From Aptenodytes patagonicus (taxonomy: Eukaryota > Chordata > Aves > Sphenisciformes > Spheniscidae), in assembly GCF_965638725.1 (NCBI RefSeq), contig NC_134970.1:6306001-6370000 (forward strand): a stretch of 64,000 nt of DNA. Reading direction: 5' to 3'. The position numbers and the translations under genes were made by a program. The notes beneath the pieces are model-generated. The model did not search any database. It saw only the letters and a program-made list of their open reading frames with translations, and was not told the DNA's origin. Position 1 is the first letter of the stretch. The number at the start of each line of letters is the position of its first letter. This document shows positions 13,901 through 26,000 of this stretch, piece after piece.

Positions 13901-16105
13901 TTGTAGATTTTAAAGTTCTCTGGTTATTCCATTGACTAACTTGTATCTGTTTGTGTACTGAAGTGATACTCGTGCTTTACTTATCTTCAGTAGCTTGGAG
14001 GTGCAGCGGAGCCTTTCTTCTGTTTGAAAGGGGAGTGGTAAACCTCAAGCTAATGCCATGGTTACACAGTCAGTGCCAGTACAGCTTAGAGTTGCCAGAG
14101 TTCCGTTTCTCCCCCTTTCCCAGCTGTTCATTCACATCTTTGCAGTGTATTTGTGTGCATGGGTGATGAGCTGGGCAGGAACAGAGGTGGCTGAAACCCT
14201 CTCCGATGCGGGTGCAGAGGGGAGGAAAGTTTGGGAGAAGGAGAGAAGGTGACAGAGCTGCTGAGGTTTGGAATAGTTGCTCAGGGTTTAACTTAAACAA
14301 TTGGAGAGAAATAGTTGTTAAAATTATTAACGGGTTTGTACCAGGGAACAGATGGCAATGCTATCAGGAGAGGAGCCCCTGTTGAATAGAGAGTGAATGA
14401 GGGATTAAACAACGGCTGCCCCGCACCATCTCAGGTCTGTGGGCATATGATGCGTTGCCACATGAACTGGATCAGTGTTGGACATAACTCACAATGGAAA
14501 AAAGTTTATTTCTTACCAAGACCAGTTTACTACACAGTCACATCAACAGTTGTGCTGGTAGAAGTGAGGATGTGGTGTAGGACAGCCTCTGTGTGTGTGT
14601 GGGAGGGTGGGAAGGTCACACTTGGGCATGAAAAGGCATGATCATCAAATTGTAACCAGAGCGAGGTGGTGATCCTTATGGGACATAGGTGGAGTGAGAA
14701 CACCACCAAGGGTCTCTAATTTTTTGAAGATCTAGCAGCTGTGAGTTTTGGTTTCCACGCTCAACTAAACCTCAAAGTTTACCAGTCTACTTCCATTTTA
14801 CTGTTTTGTTTCTGGCGGGAGGAAGAGTTTGCGGGCTGGAAAATGTGTTAGGTTTTTTCCTGTAGCTACATTCTTTGTTCTAATAAAAGATACTTCTCTG
14901 CAAACCTTGCATCTCATATAGCTGTAGACTTTCATGGTTAAAACAGTATTGCTGCTGCTACTTACGTACTCAATATGTCTTACAGTAATGTGGCTTGAAC
15001 TGTAACTCTTTTGGCTTTGTGTATTCTGAAATCACTCTACCTTGGCTGGTGTATGTTTATTTCTTAAACTTCCTTTTTTTTTAATGTAGGTTGCACACAT
15101 GACCAAAAGCGAAATGCACCTGCACGACACAGCATTCATAGGCCCAGCACTATTGTTTCTGGACCAGTATTTTAACAGCTTTATTGATGAGTACATTGTA
15201 CTCTGGATTGCCCTGGTAAGTATGGGCTCACTTTGCTTGTCAGTAATCATTGAAAGCATTTGCGTGCTCTTTTTCACAAATATTGTTTGTGTTGGTTGAG
15301 CCTAGCTGACTCACCTAGAGGGTGATGGGACTGGGAACCTACTTTACTGAGTTGATTTTAAATAGAGCTCATGCAAACAGAGGTAAACATGGTTTGCTTG
15401 GTGCATAGTTTAAACAGTTTTAAAGCAATGTAGCAAATAATCAAAGATTAGAGTAGAATATTTTGAAGATTTGTGGTGATGTCTTATTAGCAAGGGAATA
15501 TATTATGTGCAGTGCAGGTGTAGTATGGCTGTGCCTTAAGCTCTTGAAAGCATGTACCTCTGTCATTACTAGCAGCACCCGTTAGGAAAAAATATCTTGA
15601 GTTAAACTCATATGCGCTTATCAAGCACTCAAGCATTATCTACCAAAACACAGTGTTAACCTTTTAATAAAATTGGTATTTTATGTATGGTTATCACCAT
15701 TCAGAGTTAATGGGGCATTTCACAGTATCTGTATAGCTACTATAGCTGTTTTCCCCTCTCTGACTCTAGAATTAAGGGTCTGTATTCTTACAAAGCTGGA
15801 AGAAAGCCCAGCATGCCTAGAAACTCTTTCTTCACTGGGTGATTATTCCTACAGAGTTGGAGATTTTAGTTCATGAAAAAAGACCCCAGTGCTTTTACTC
15901 TGAAGTATGTGGGTGGTGTTACACTCTTGTGTTATACTCTATGATAACATAGATCTAAATGGGTGTAATTTTTTTCTCTTGGCAGATCTTTTCTCTCTTT
16001 GATTTGCTTCGATACTGTGTCAGTGTGTGCAATCAGATTGCTGCCCATCTGCACATCCACGTATTCCGAATCAAGTCCTCATCCACGCATTCTAATCACC
16101 ATTAG
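7818..16105 (+). CDS. CEPT1: CEPT1, choline/ethanolamine phosphotransferase 1, C-terminal half (5 exons)
   Basis: CEPT1 transfers phosphocholine or phosphoethanolamine from the CDP-alcohol to diacylglycerol, the last step of the Kennedy pathway, in ER and nuclear membranes. Five coding exons join in frame: 7818-7902, 12681-12812, 13694-13852, 15090-15215 and 15986-16105. They give 206 residues, about half of the 416-residue human protein. The translation follows human CEPT1 almost residue for residue, from IDVTEVQIF through [20 protein letters not shown] to the terminal HSNHH, and consists mainly of hydrophobic membrane helices. The CDP-alcohol phosphotransferase signature (DGxxARx8GxxxDxxxD) lies in exons upstream of the window, so this piece is partial only because the window starts here. 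CHPT1 is the nearest paralogue, but the C-terminus matches CEPT1. The gene converges with DENND2D. Confidence 0.96.
7903..12680 (+). other. CEPT1: CEPT1 intron, 4.8 kb
   Basis: Intron between two confidently placed CEPT1 exons. It is AT-rich with short poly-A and poly-T runs. I saw no additional exon, repeat family or RNA gene in it. Confidence 0.85.
12681..12812 (+). CDS. CEPT1: CEPT1 coding exon (IPILNIQ...GKNGSTIA)
   Basis: Exactly 44 codons in phase 0 at both ends. The acceptor is ccattaag and the donor gtaagt. It matches the human segment, including [16 protein letters not shown]; the residue after NYF is Gly here and Arg in human from memory. Confidence 0.96.
12813..13693 (+). other. 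CEPT1: CEPT1 intron, 0.9 kb
   Basis: Intron between two phase-0 exons. Nothing else was recognised in it. Confidence 0.85.
13694..13852 (+). CDS. CEPT1: CEPT1 coding exon (GTSVLSPF...KITNKLV)
   Basis: 53 codons, phase 0 at both ends, acceptor ctgtag and donor gtaagt. It encodes two hydrophobic segments (around [12 protein letters not shown] and [10 protein letters not shown]). Confidence 0.96.
13853..15089 (+). other. CEPT1: CEPT1 intron, 1.2 kb
   Basis: Intron between two confident exons. A short GT run lies near 14589. No other feature was recognised. Confidence 0.85.
15090..15215 (+). CDS. CEPT1: CEPT1 coding exon (VAHMTKSE...VLWIAL)
   Basis: 42 codons, phase 0 at both ends, preceded by a long T tract and aatgtag, followed by gtaagt. 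Highly conserved, including [20 protein letters not shown]. Confidence 0.96.
15216..15985 (+). other. CEPT1: CEPT1 last intron, 0.8 kb
   Basis: AT-rich intron before the terminal exon, with no other recognisable content. Confidence 0.85.
15986..16105 (+). CDS. CEPT1: CEPT1 terminal coding exon
   Basis: 39 codons plus TAG (16103-16105), acceptor cttggcag. It encodes the final membrane segment and a basic, His/Ser-rich cytoplasmic tail ending HSNHH, as in human CEPT1. Confidence 0.96.
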
Positions 16106-16800
16106 TAAACGGGGAGTCACCATAAGGAGAAATAAGAAAGAGTTGGTTTTCTACATGAACGGCTGTGAAGATATGTAGGAGACTAAGGCAAGAAGCAGAT
16201 AAGAACAAAGTAATTTATAATAATCAATGTTGTATAACTTTTATTCTTTGTTATCAGTAACACTCCTTAACTAGTCTCCTGCCTGAGACAGTGAATTCCG
16301 AGTACACCCTAGTCAACTCTACATGTAGTCAACTCTGTTGGTTCAAAGCCCGGGAAAGCATGCAGGGAGTAATGCTCTGTCTTTGTAATTACCTTGATTA
16401 CAAAATAATCTATATATGGTGAATGGATCCCCAACAACTGAAGTTTCTAATGTAGTATAATCACAGCTGCAGTACGACTTGCTTTTAATTTTAATATTTC
16501 ATCATCTCTTAGTGAAATACTTGTTTAGTGTTCACCTGAAATTTATTTACTAAAGACCTGAGCTGGTAAAAACAGAGATATCGCACTAGCTTGTGTAGCT
16601 GAAGCAGCTGTCAAGGTTTGAATCCAGACTGATGTGGTTCTTTTGCTTATGCATTGCTGATAAAGCAGTTTCTTGCTAAAGAATGATATGTTGAACAGGG
16701 TTCTGCAAGCGGAAGGGATGACCGGCATGCAAAATAGTGTGGTATCTTTGTCAATTAATTTTATTTTTTTAAATAAACATTATCTAAAAAGACAACTTAT
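16106..16800 (+). other. CEPT1: CEPT1 3' UTR (proximal form)
   Basis: AT-rich sequence after the CEPT1 stop with no good coding frame. A canonical AATAAA at 16772-16777 is the first strong poly(A) signal downstream, giving a UTR of about 0.7 kb. The exact cleavage site cannot be read from sequence alone. Confidence 0.6.
16772..16777 (+). terminator. CEPT1: AATAAA poly(A) signal, likely CEPT1
   Basis: First canonical AATAAA after the CEPT1 stop, in a T-rich then A-rich context. Confidence 0.55.
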
Positions 16801-16895
16801 TTCTCAATTTTCTTCAGTGGAAAGACTATAAAAAGAAAATTTTACTGTTTACTTTTTTATGTATAAAACTTAAGCAAAATTTCCTTTCTGCTCTT

Positions 16896-16901
16896 AATAA
16901 A
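16896..16901 (+). terminator. CEPT1: Alternative AATAAA poly(A) signal
   Basis: A second AATAAA about 120 bases past the first, followed within 40 bases by GT-rich sequence (gatgtgtgtgttg) of the kind that binds cleavage factors. It could be the main CEPT1 site. More distant AATAAA copies lie at 18983-18988 and 18995-19000. Confidence 0.45.
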
Positions 16902-16959
16902 TAAGAATTCTGAGAGCAACAGTTGTCTTCAGATGTGTGTGTTGCTCTGTCCTACTTAG

Positions 16960-19900
16960 ACTTAGGAAGTACAATCCTGCCTGCTATTTAGGAAGCAGTT
17001 TTCTAATGCTTTTGTGTGTATAGTGTTGTCATTCCAGGATCTCAAAGAGCTTTCTCTGCTACATAATGCAGTAAGTTTGGGGTGTGTTGTTCTTTTGTTG
17101 TTGTTGTTTTAATACCATTTTAAATGTGGTGAACTGCATCAGGGAGGCTAAGTTAGATTTAATGGAGTGTTTAATTGCACGGTAGTGAAGTGCTGCAATG
17201 TGTGCCACGGGCCCTGGTATTGAGGGGAACTTCAGACCCTGAACAAGTGCCTAGGCTTGCTGTACAGAGCAAAGGGAGTGTCTCCAGAGCAGGATCTGCC
17301 GTGGCTGTCAGGGAGCTGCTTGGGAGACAGTTGGTGGGGAATGCTAGGAGCCTGGTGGTGGAAATCCTAGCCCTTTGGCCATGAAGCATCTCACTCAAGA
17401 TGGTAAGAAAATGCCTCTGTCTACTGGGAATCCAGAGCCACAGCAGTACCTGAAGACAACTGCATGTGTCTCCTCTGAAGAAATTAAGCACAGCTCACTT
17501 TAATAATAAAAAAACCCCCCCAAAAAACCCCCAACAAGTCAAAACCGCACTTCACCATGGGAAGTGGTGACATGTATTTCCTGTGGTACCCTAGAGATTA
17601 GAAAACGTGCTTAGGAAATGGAGAGAAAATTTAGTTCCTTCAGTGACTGGAGAGCTCTTAAACCCCTTCTTCCACCTCCCTGGGACAGTACCCAGTGTCA
17701 GGCTATCATGGACAGAGAGGTCAGTCTTCCTAAGTTCTGTCCTTGCAGAGGCACAGGACTGCTTGGGCTAGAGAGAGAACACAGGAGGAGCATGGCTCTA
17801 GCTTAGTTGTTGAAGTCTGTCTCTGCGAAGAAAGAACTGGGGCTGGCCCCTGTTTGAGATGTTGCAGGAAGTGGAACTGAGATGCTGACTTCTCCAGCCG
17901 AGCATTTAGCACGTGGGCCTGCTCGTCTTCCCTGGTTGGAAGAGTTTTGGTTCCTTCCTGCGGGGTGATACCGTTTCAACAAGTGAGTTGGAGGTCATGC
18001 CTCGGGATTGGGGCACTGGGGAAAGAGGTATGTCTTCAGGATGAGGAGAAATTTATGTAGGCTTCCCCACTTCGCCCTTGAACTTCCAGGCATTTCCATG
18101 CTTGTGAGCAGCTATTTTATGGCAAGCGCAGCTGAGGGCTTTTTGGGGGACCTGGCCCTGTGGGTTTGTACTGGGGATTCCCAAAGGGTCCCTGCCAGGC
18201 TGAAGCCTGAGGGAGAGTTTGGTTCCCACATCCTGACCACATACCTGGGCCACAGCTCTTAAGTGTCCTGGAAATGTTATGGTCCCAGTGTCTTGATATT
18301 GGGAGCATCTCCAGTGTGCAAGGTGGCAGCTGTCTCTTTAGTATCACAGTTTTAGATACAACTGGAATTTAGATAACTAATTTATTTCGTTTTAACTGTA
18401 TTCAGGTGGGTGAAGGTCAGGTCTAGATAGTCTAGCCTCTGCTGCTGCCCTTCAAGTGGTGAGCAAGACAAAGTCTGCAAGGCAAAAGACTGGAAGGATG
18501 TTGAGGTGCTGAGGGCCTGTCTCCCCTTCCACAAACCACGTGTTTCTTTTCATCAGCATGAAACGGGTGCAAAACTCAGTTGGTTGGAAAGTCCCTTCCT
18601 GGAGTGTAAGTGGTTTTCTAGAGCTGCAAACAACGAGAATCATGCTCTCAGTCTTCAGGGTTTTAAGATTTAAGCTGCTCCAAATAACTTGTCATTGATA
18701 CTGGTGAAGAACTGCAGTCTTTAAAGGGTTGTCTAGGACCAAACTTTCATTTACGAAACATGTCTAAGCTAAAGCCTGTTGGTGTTCAGGAAATGCAATA
18801 GGGCACCTTTTCCTCACCTTTTCACTACCTGGAAGTTTGAGTGCCCTCTGTGTTCAGCCAGCCGGGAAAAAATTCCCATTTCTATCCTGATAAAGCCTCA
18901 GTGTTATCAGGGAATAGTTACTGCTGGTAATCCAAGCCATATGAAGTGTTGCTGTGGGTATAGGTATTGTATAAATGCCTGTAATAAATAATGGAATAAA
19001 TGAACTTTACCCCTCTCACTTGTACATTACAGCACTGTCTTGTGATCGTAGGTTATCTTAGATATGCTTGTAGAGCTAAGGCTGCTCAAGGAGTTGAGAT
19101 GGGGAACAATTTTTGTGGGCTCAGCCTGATCTTGTGACATGCTCTTTCACTTTCTGTTGCATTCAGAAGACACTTAGAAGGAGGAACTTTTGCAACAGCA
19201 GCCTGTTGAGCTTCCTGGAACACCTGTGTCTGAGTATACTCCCTTTAAAACAAATACAACCTGTTCTCTGTTAAGCAAGTTTTCCCCTAAAACTGTAAAG
19301 GCAAGCTGAAAATTTCCACTTGGAGTGTTGCCTTCTCTTCTATGAACTGGTAAAGGAGTTCCCTTGCTTTGGCAAGGAGTTTAACACAGGAAAGAGACAA
19401 GTCAAGATACCTCAGGCCCTGTTTCTGTTACATGTGAGTGTCACTTTTGTTTCATACTAGTATTTTTCTCTTCTTTCGTTCCTACCCTGCATGCACCAGG
19501 TACATCCAGTGCTGCTATGCCCCATCTTTTGAGTTTGAAATGGAGTTGCAGAGAGGTTGAATCATTTCCAGAGAGCGGGATGTGAAGACTGCAGCAATTC
19601 TCAGAGGTTATAGCCAGGTGGGAAGTGATCTGAGGTAGGAGCTGTGTCTGTTATTGTTCTGGAGCAATCTGAAAGCACTTAGCAATAATGACTGCATTGA
19701 CTCTGGTAGGTTAAATATGCCCAGGACTATTTGCTGTCACTGAGGCCAGCTGGCAGAGGGTGACACATGCCATAATGTGAAACTTAGCTTCCAAGCAGGT
19801 CAGCTGCATAGCAGGAATTGAACTGCAAATCAGGAGCGATTCCTGAGCTGACTCCCAAACCATGCCTGGAAGTTGTTTGTACGAGTGTGAGTTGGCTAAT

Positions 19901-22030
19901 ACTATGCTGGGAACTATGTTAACAATTTAGCAGAATAAATGAGCACTTTCCAGTTCAGGGAAACATTTCTTGGCACTGTTTTATTTACTGTTGTAGTCTT
20001 AGATCAAGTGTTAGACAAATCTTGAGCAGGAAGAAGGATTTAAAAATACGCTGTGAGTTTTGCTGATATGCTGCAGTGTGACCTGAGCTCAGCTGGATGT
20101 GCCCGTGCTCCTAACAAACAGCAGCTGAGTTTACCCCAGTGTTTCTAGCAGCAAACACAGTGCCCCCACCTCATCCACCATACAAGCGGGTGGTTTAAGA
20201 GAGGCAGACTGAGTTCAAAGAAATAAATAGGGTATTTTATTCAGCATCTGCCCTTTCAGCACGGTGCCGCCTTTCTTCACTGATCTAGACTGATCATAGG
20301 GATGTGCGTACTTCCTGCAATATGCTGTCTGACCACCCTCTGGGCATTAAAGGGAGGGCATTAAAGCTCTTGCCAGATTGCACCAGTCAGGTGACTGAGC
20401 AAGCATGATAATATCAAGCTGCTTTTCAATGTTCAGGCCAACCCAACTCAAGAAACCCTTAAAACTTGCTGATCAGGAATGACATCAGTCACACAGGCTT
20501 AGGAAACAAGGACAGAGCTGTCAGGAAGAGTAATACCATACTGAAAGGGAAAAGATGTGAGTGGAGTGTGTGAGGGGAGAGATTTGGGGGTCCTGGGGCA
20601 GATTATGCTCCTGGGCTTCTTTTCTTTCTTTCCAGCATCTTCAGCCACCACTTGTAGCTCCGAAGCTGCTGCTGGATGGTGGGGAGAGAAGTTAGTGCCA
20701 GAAAGGTGCCTGGTTGCTCCTGTTCCTCTGTACCTGTTCCCACTGTCCCCTTTTGTCGTCCTGTAGCCAACTGAGAAGCTGAGCCGAGAGCTGATGGCTT
20801 CCCAAAGGATGCTTTTCTGGGCTGGTCACTGGGAACGGATCTAGGTCCCTTTTTCCACAACAATACTCAAAGGAAGAGTGCTTTAAGTAACTTAAGATAG
20901 TATTTCAACCTATTCTTTGTTCAGCAGGTAGCACCAACCCTTCTAACTCACTGTAGTTAACCCTTGCTGACATCTGTAGCACTGGCTACGTTTGAACAAC
21001 TTTTTTTTTTTTTTAAATTTAAGGATCAGTTTTTGTGTATCTCTGTTTTCTTTTCAGCAGCTAAGGAATAACCTTCTATTACATTTTTCTCTGGCAGGAA
21101 ATAAGCAACCACACAATCCAGTCCCTTATGTGATTTCTAATTCTTCTTTTCTAAAGAGCTACTGCCAAAGCAAGGTCCACTTCCTATTTTTCTCAATGAG
21201 ACGGTGTTACGCTTCACAACCAAAAAGGTCGGCATGTTTTCAAAATGGTAATGAACAAGCAGGACAAGGAGGCGGCAAGCGGTCTTTTCAAAAGGGACAA
21301 TTCTTGATAGGTGCCCTTGATTTTCCACACACATAATTTTCTGCTGGCAGGTGAACCTTTTTAAATGAAAAAAACAACCCACAGAAAAAGACCACTAACC
21401 TTTAATTTCCTGTAGTTAAACCTGTAACACGCTCTCTGCCCATGAGGGGGAACTTGTGGAGCCAGGGAAGATACCCACAGTGCCAAAAATCCCTCCCCCC
21501 CCCTTTTTTTTTCCTCTAACAAATAAGTCTTGTTCCCCCCTCCAAACAGACATGGGGGCTGAACAAAAATCAACAATTTTCTTTCAGCGGGGCTAGAGAG
21601 TTTCATTGCTGTTCAGTTTGTACCCTTTGTCCAGCTGTGTTTCTGTCACATTTGTGCGTCACTGCACAAATAGTTACTTCTAAAATAAATGCCCTTTGCA
21701 TCTGTCTTGTTTTCGTTACATGTTCAATAGCTCTGAAAGTGAAAGCTGTCTGGCAGTCAGCCTGCTCATTTTTTGGTGTTTATGTAAAATCTCTCACCGT
21801 GGCATTCAATACCACTGCAAAAGTTGTATTAAACTATATTTTTGATAACATCTGCATGTGTGCACGTCTAGTGCGTACTGAGTGATACGGCAGCTTGGCT
21901 ATAACATCCCAGAGAGGAGGATGAAGCTCTGCCTTTGACCCCAGCCCTTGCTGGGAGAAGTATCTGGCCCTGGTTTGCCTGGGAGGGAACCAGGCAGATC
22001 TACAGCCAGCACCAGCTTCCCCTGCTGCAA
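16960..22030. other. Intergenic region between convergent CEPT1 and DENND2D
   Basis: No exon, RNA gene or transposon was recognised. The short open frames resemble no known protein. Overlapping opposite-strand poly(A) signals occur near 20221-20242 (aataaata then ttttatt). A C-run joined to a T-run lies near 21487-21512. Base composition climbs from AT-rich to GC-rich near the right end. Confidence 0.6.
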
Positions 22031-22032
22031 TA

Positions 22033-22038
22033 TTTATT
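22033..22038 (-). terminator. DENND2D: Candidate minus-strand AATAAA for DENND2D
   Basis: TTTATT on the plus strand reads AATAAA on the minus strand. It is the nearest canonical signal I found after the DENND2D stop, implying a 3' UTR of about 1 kb. A non-canonical signal closer to the stop cannot be excluded. Confidence 0.35.
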
Positions 22039-23008
22039 CCCTGGATGAGTGCATCAGGAAAGGGGGAGAACCATAATTTAGCTTTAAATCTGCTGCAGGC
22101 ATCACATTTCAGAGACGGTGCTTCAATGAACTGCAAGGTTTTAAAAGAAGTTGGCATCAAAACCAGAAACAAGGAGGACGTCGACATGTTTTACTACTGG
22201 ATTTAACAAATACTTCCTCCCTATCCAAAGCTGTTGATCCACCGTTTCCCTCTACTACAAAACACAGCCCTGTGGCCTTCACAGTTTGCTTACAGCACAA
22301 ATAAATAACCTGTTGGAAAAGAATATTTTTGTTTCTTTAAAGAGCTAAACTGGGCTCTAAGTGGTACCAACGAAGCAGACAGCCGCTATAGAGGAAACAG
22401 CTAAAATCCACCACGACTGTTCCTGCCGGTATTTAACAATGAGCATATCTTGACAGAAAATAAAGAGAAACAGTTGTTAATAATAGAAACCTGGGAAACT
22501 TATTCAATAGGATGTTACTTATTTGCAAAACCTAGGTTTGTTTTAATTAGAAATAACACTATTTCCTACTCATCCTTTTTTTTTTTTGCCCCCCCTCTAA
22601 CAGTTACTCTACAAAGTTTGTTGTCCTGCAGCCAGCTCCTTGACTTCCCTCCCTCGCCGCGTGAGGTCCTGATGGGGCCAAAGACTCTGCGCGGGGCCAG
22701 GCACCGAGTTGCAGTTTGTCCCTGTTGCTAGCAAGATTGGAAAAGAAATCACAGCCTGCTTGCTTGCTCTGTGCAAAAGAGTTTTCCAGTGCAATGATGC
22801 CCTGAGGAAAAAAGAAAGGGTAGAAACTGGTGTTCGGTGCTGCCCACGCATCTCATGAGTCACAGATGGGCAGGAACCGGCAGACAGATCCAGCAGAGTC
22901 CAGAGTGCTCTGCCCTTGGACGGGGCACATGACGAGTCTGCGCAGCGTGGTGCCGCTGGCGGGGACCTGCTCAGTCCCAGCCCTGCTCCTGTGTTCCCAG
23001 GCTGGACT
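22039..23008 (-). other. DENND2D: Probable DENND2D 3' UTR
   Basis: Sequence between the DENND2D stop codon and the nearest canonical minus-strand poly(A) signal. It has no supported coding frame. The 3' limit is uncertain. Confidence 0.4.
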
Positions 23009-23070
23009 TCAGGAGTCCCTTCGGTGCTTCTTCTGTTCGTGGTACTCTGTTATTTTCTGCTGGAAATATG
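23009..23070 (-). CDS. DENND2D: DENND2D terminal exon
   Basis: Split Ala codon, then YFQQKITEYHEQKKHRRDS and TGA. It matches the human YFQQKILEYEEQKKQ tail but ends about eight residues earlier. Acceptor tccacag. Confidence 0.95.
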
Positions 23071-26000
23071 CTGTGGATGAGAAAAGGTCGTTAGTGAAAT
23101 GCAAGCGTTTGGGCTGGGGAGGATACAGGGCTGCACAGCCCGAGTCCTGGGGAGTGGTATGCACCCTGGGGGCCAAACCGTGCTGGGTTACGGACAGCTG
23201 CACCCAGGTGAAATCGGGGTTGTTGCAATTCCACCCATCCCTCTCACCTACCCAAAATGGGCTTTATTATGCTGGGTTAGCGTAAGATTTTAACCCCCGC
23301 GTTCACTCCTGTTCAGTTTTTGTGTTTCCTCTCTAACAGCAAGGAAGAGAGAAAGTGGGAGACCCTGGGAATGTGAATAGCCAAAAAGGTGACGTAGACT
23401 GGGAATACAATGAGAAAGCTGGGATTGTGCCGTCCCTCTCTCCCAACCCCAGGCAGACCCAGGTCCGTGTCTGCCCTATAAAGTCTGACCTAAAAGGGCA
23501 GAGAAAGCAGCAACCGAGGTACAGTGCCGGGCCCCCAGTCCCCCGGGCAGGCTGCAGACGGGCTGGAGAGGGACCCGCCACGGGCACCGTCTGCCACTCA
23601 CTGCCACGTGGCGCCGTCCAAGGGGATGTTTGCTTTGCTCGACGCGGCAGTTGCTGATAGAGCGCAATGACTGCACCCTCTTGCACTCTTGAGTGCAGCG
23701 AGACCTCGGGGGTGCCAAGTCCCGGGTCAGGATGTCTCTGGCTACTGGAGATGGTTTGCCCCGTGCGCTGTAAATCCCCTGGAAGGGGAAAGGACCAACC
23801 CAGCCGCCACGGGTCCGCGCTGGAGCTGGTGGCAGAGATGAGTCAGTGCTCACAGGCGGCGCAGCCAGGAGCCAGCTCCCAGCTGCTGCCTGCGTCCAAG
23901 CCAAATATTTGCGCTGCTACTGGCATATTTGCCTAAACACTGAGCTCTCCATAAGCCTGCCCGCTCCCCAGGCAAGCAACAGGATCTAAAATCAGCCCAG
24001 GGATTTTTTTTTTTGATTGCTTGACAGGGACAGAGAAATGCAGCTGTTGAGAGCAAACGGGTGCTACTTGTTGCCCTGAGCATCCCCAGCCTTGAGCTGC
24101 ATCCCTCTCCGGGCACGGGGCCTCTCTTTCCCTTAACGAAATAGCCCAGGACTTCGCAGAGCTCACTCGACTGGAGAGGGAAGGAAAACCGGGGCCGTTT
24201 ACCTTCCTGGGGGATCCTGCTCTTTTCCGCTTCCTCAATAAATAGGGAAAACATGTTCGTCTTCACAAACTTCTTCACAAACTTGCGGTTGGTCTTGGAG
24301 GCGATGGCTTTGCAGAAGGCTCGCTCCTGGAAGGTGCCCGAGCCGTTTTTACTCCACTTGATGTGCGAGGCGTAGTGGCCAACCGTTCGGACGAAGAACT
24401 GCACAAAGGCTTCGGAGACAAGCGTGTTCACCTGCTCGGATGCTGGAAGAGGACACGGAGCATGAGAGGCGGGGATGGGACCTCTGAACATAGAAAGGAT
24501 GGACCTATTTTAACCTGGCTGGTTCGCAGACTCTGCATCCTGAGAAATTATTTGCTTAAAACCTCCCTCTGCCAGTAAACCAAGATCAGACTAATTTTAC
24601 TGAGGGAGCACTGGCTGTGTTTGCTTTCCGGGGTGGTGGCATCTTTGTGGGCCAAATATTGGCAAAACCTGACTTTTTCAGCAGAATTAATTGTTCCTGC
24701 TCTCATGTTTCGCAGGACAGGGGAAAGGCCAAGGGATTTCTCTCCTGTGGCTGCATTTTATTGCAAATTGGGGCAGAAACATCCCAGGCCGGGTCTCTTT
24801 AGGAAAGACGTTTCACTGAGGACTCCGGCCATCTGTGGAAGGCAGCTTGCATCTGTTTTACCGTACGTAAAGAGACGCCCTTACTGTGTATGTTGTTGTT
24901 GTTGTTGTGCCTGTTCAGAGACGTCAGCATCTCATTCTGCAGCTTGATGGGCAAGATCTCCTCCTCATCGCCGACCTGGAAGGCAACGGGGCTGTGAAGC
25001 AACCAGCACCGGTGGGAACCTGGCTCAGATGGCCGCGGGCAGCGGTTAGTGCAGCCCATCAGTGGGGCTTTCTGCAGAGCTCATTAATTAATTATCATTG
25101 CAGGGTGCTGCAGTGATGCTGGGAGTGGGATGCCCGACACACGGACCCTGCTGCTCCAGCTCACGACAAGAGAGATGCAGCGGATGGAGACACCCCTTTG
25201 CGGGACATTATCCCTGCATGGGTGACACCGAGATGTCTCTGCCCCCAGAATGTGAAATCCACCAGGTAGCTGGGACCAAGGGTGGAAAGGGGCCCTTCCC
25301 AGGGCTACCCAGGCCAGGCGAGCCCACCCCCATGCCCTGCACGGGGGGACCTACCGCCCGGAGGATCTTCCCTTTGCAGAGGTCAACTATCAGAGCCTGG
25401 AAGAGAGCAGAGAGCAACCAGGTTTAGTCCTACCAAGGCAGCCAGGCTTCCTCCCACCTGTTTTATTATCAGACCTCTGCGTCCGCAGCCCACGAGGGCG
25501 GCAGGAGAAGGATCGGTCCCTCTGTGCTGGAGGGACCCGGGCAGGGGAACCAGGGCATCCCCCCACGGACCGTGTTTGCCCCAGGCTCGGTGGCTTGTTC
25601 CCACACAGCCTTTCTCTGCTTCTGCAAGGTTGGGACGATGCCAACAGCCAGCCTGGCTGACAGCAGCTCCCTGAGCCCCCAGGGTCAGGGCTGCGGGTCC
25701 TGGGGTGGCCGGCAGCACCCAGGGGGACGTGGAGGTGTTGCCCCAGGTGCCAACAGGAGGGGACATGCAAGAAGCCCCAGTCTCCAGCCTCCCTCAATGG
25801 GAAAAGGGCACAACCAGAGCCTTCACCCCTGGAGCCAACACAAACCCAGGGCCACAGACTAACCGATGGTTCCATCCAGATGCTTTCCCCCGCCCGGATA
25901 AAATACCTCCTCCATCGGCTGGTCCAGGACCCGCTCCAGGTGCCGCATCTGGATGCCGACCATGAAGGGCGTGGGGCAGCAGACGGTGTCGAGCAGGCAC

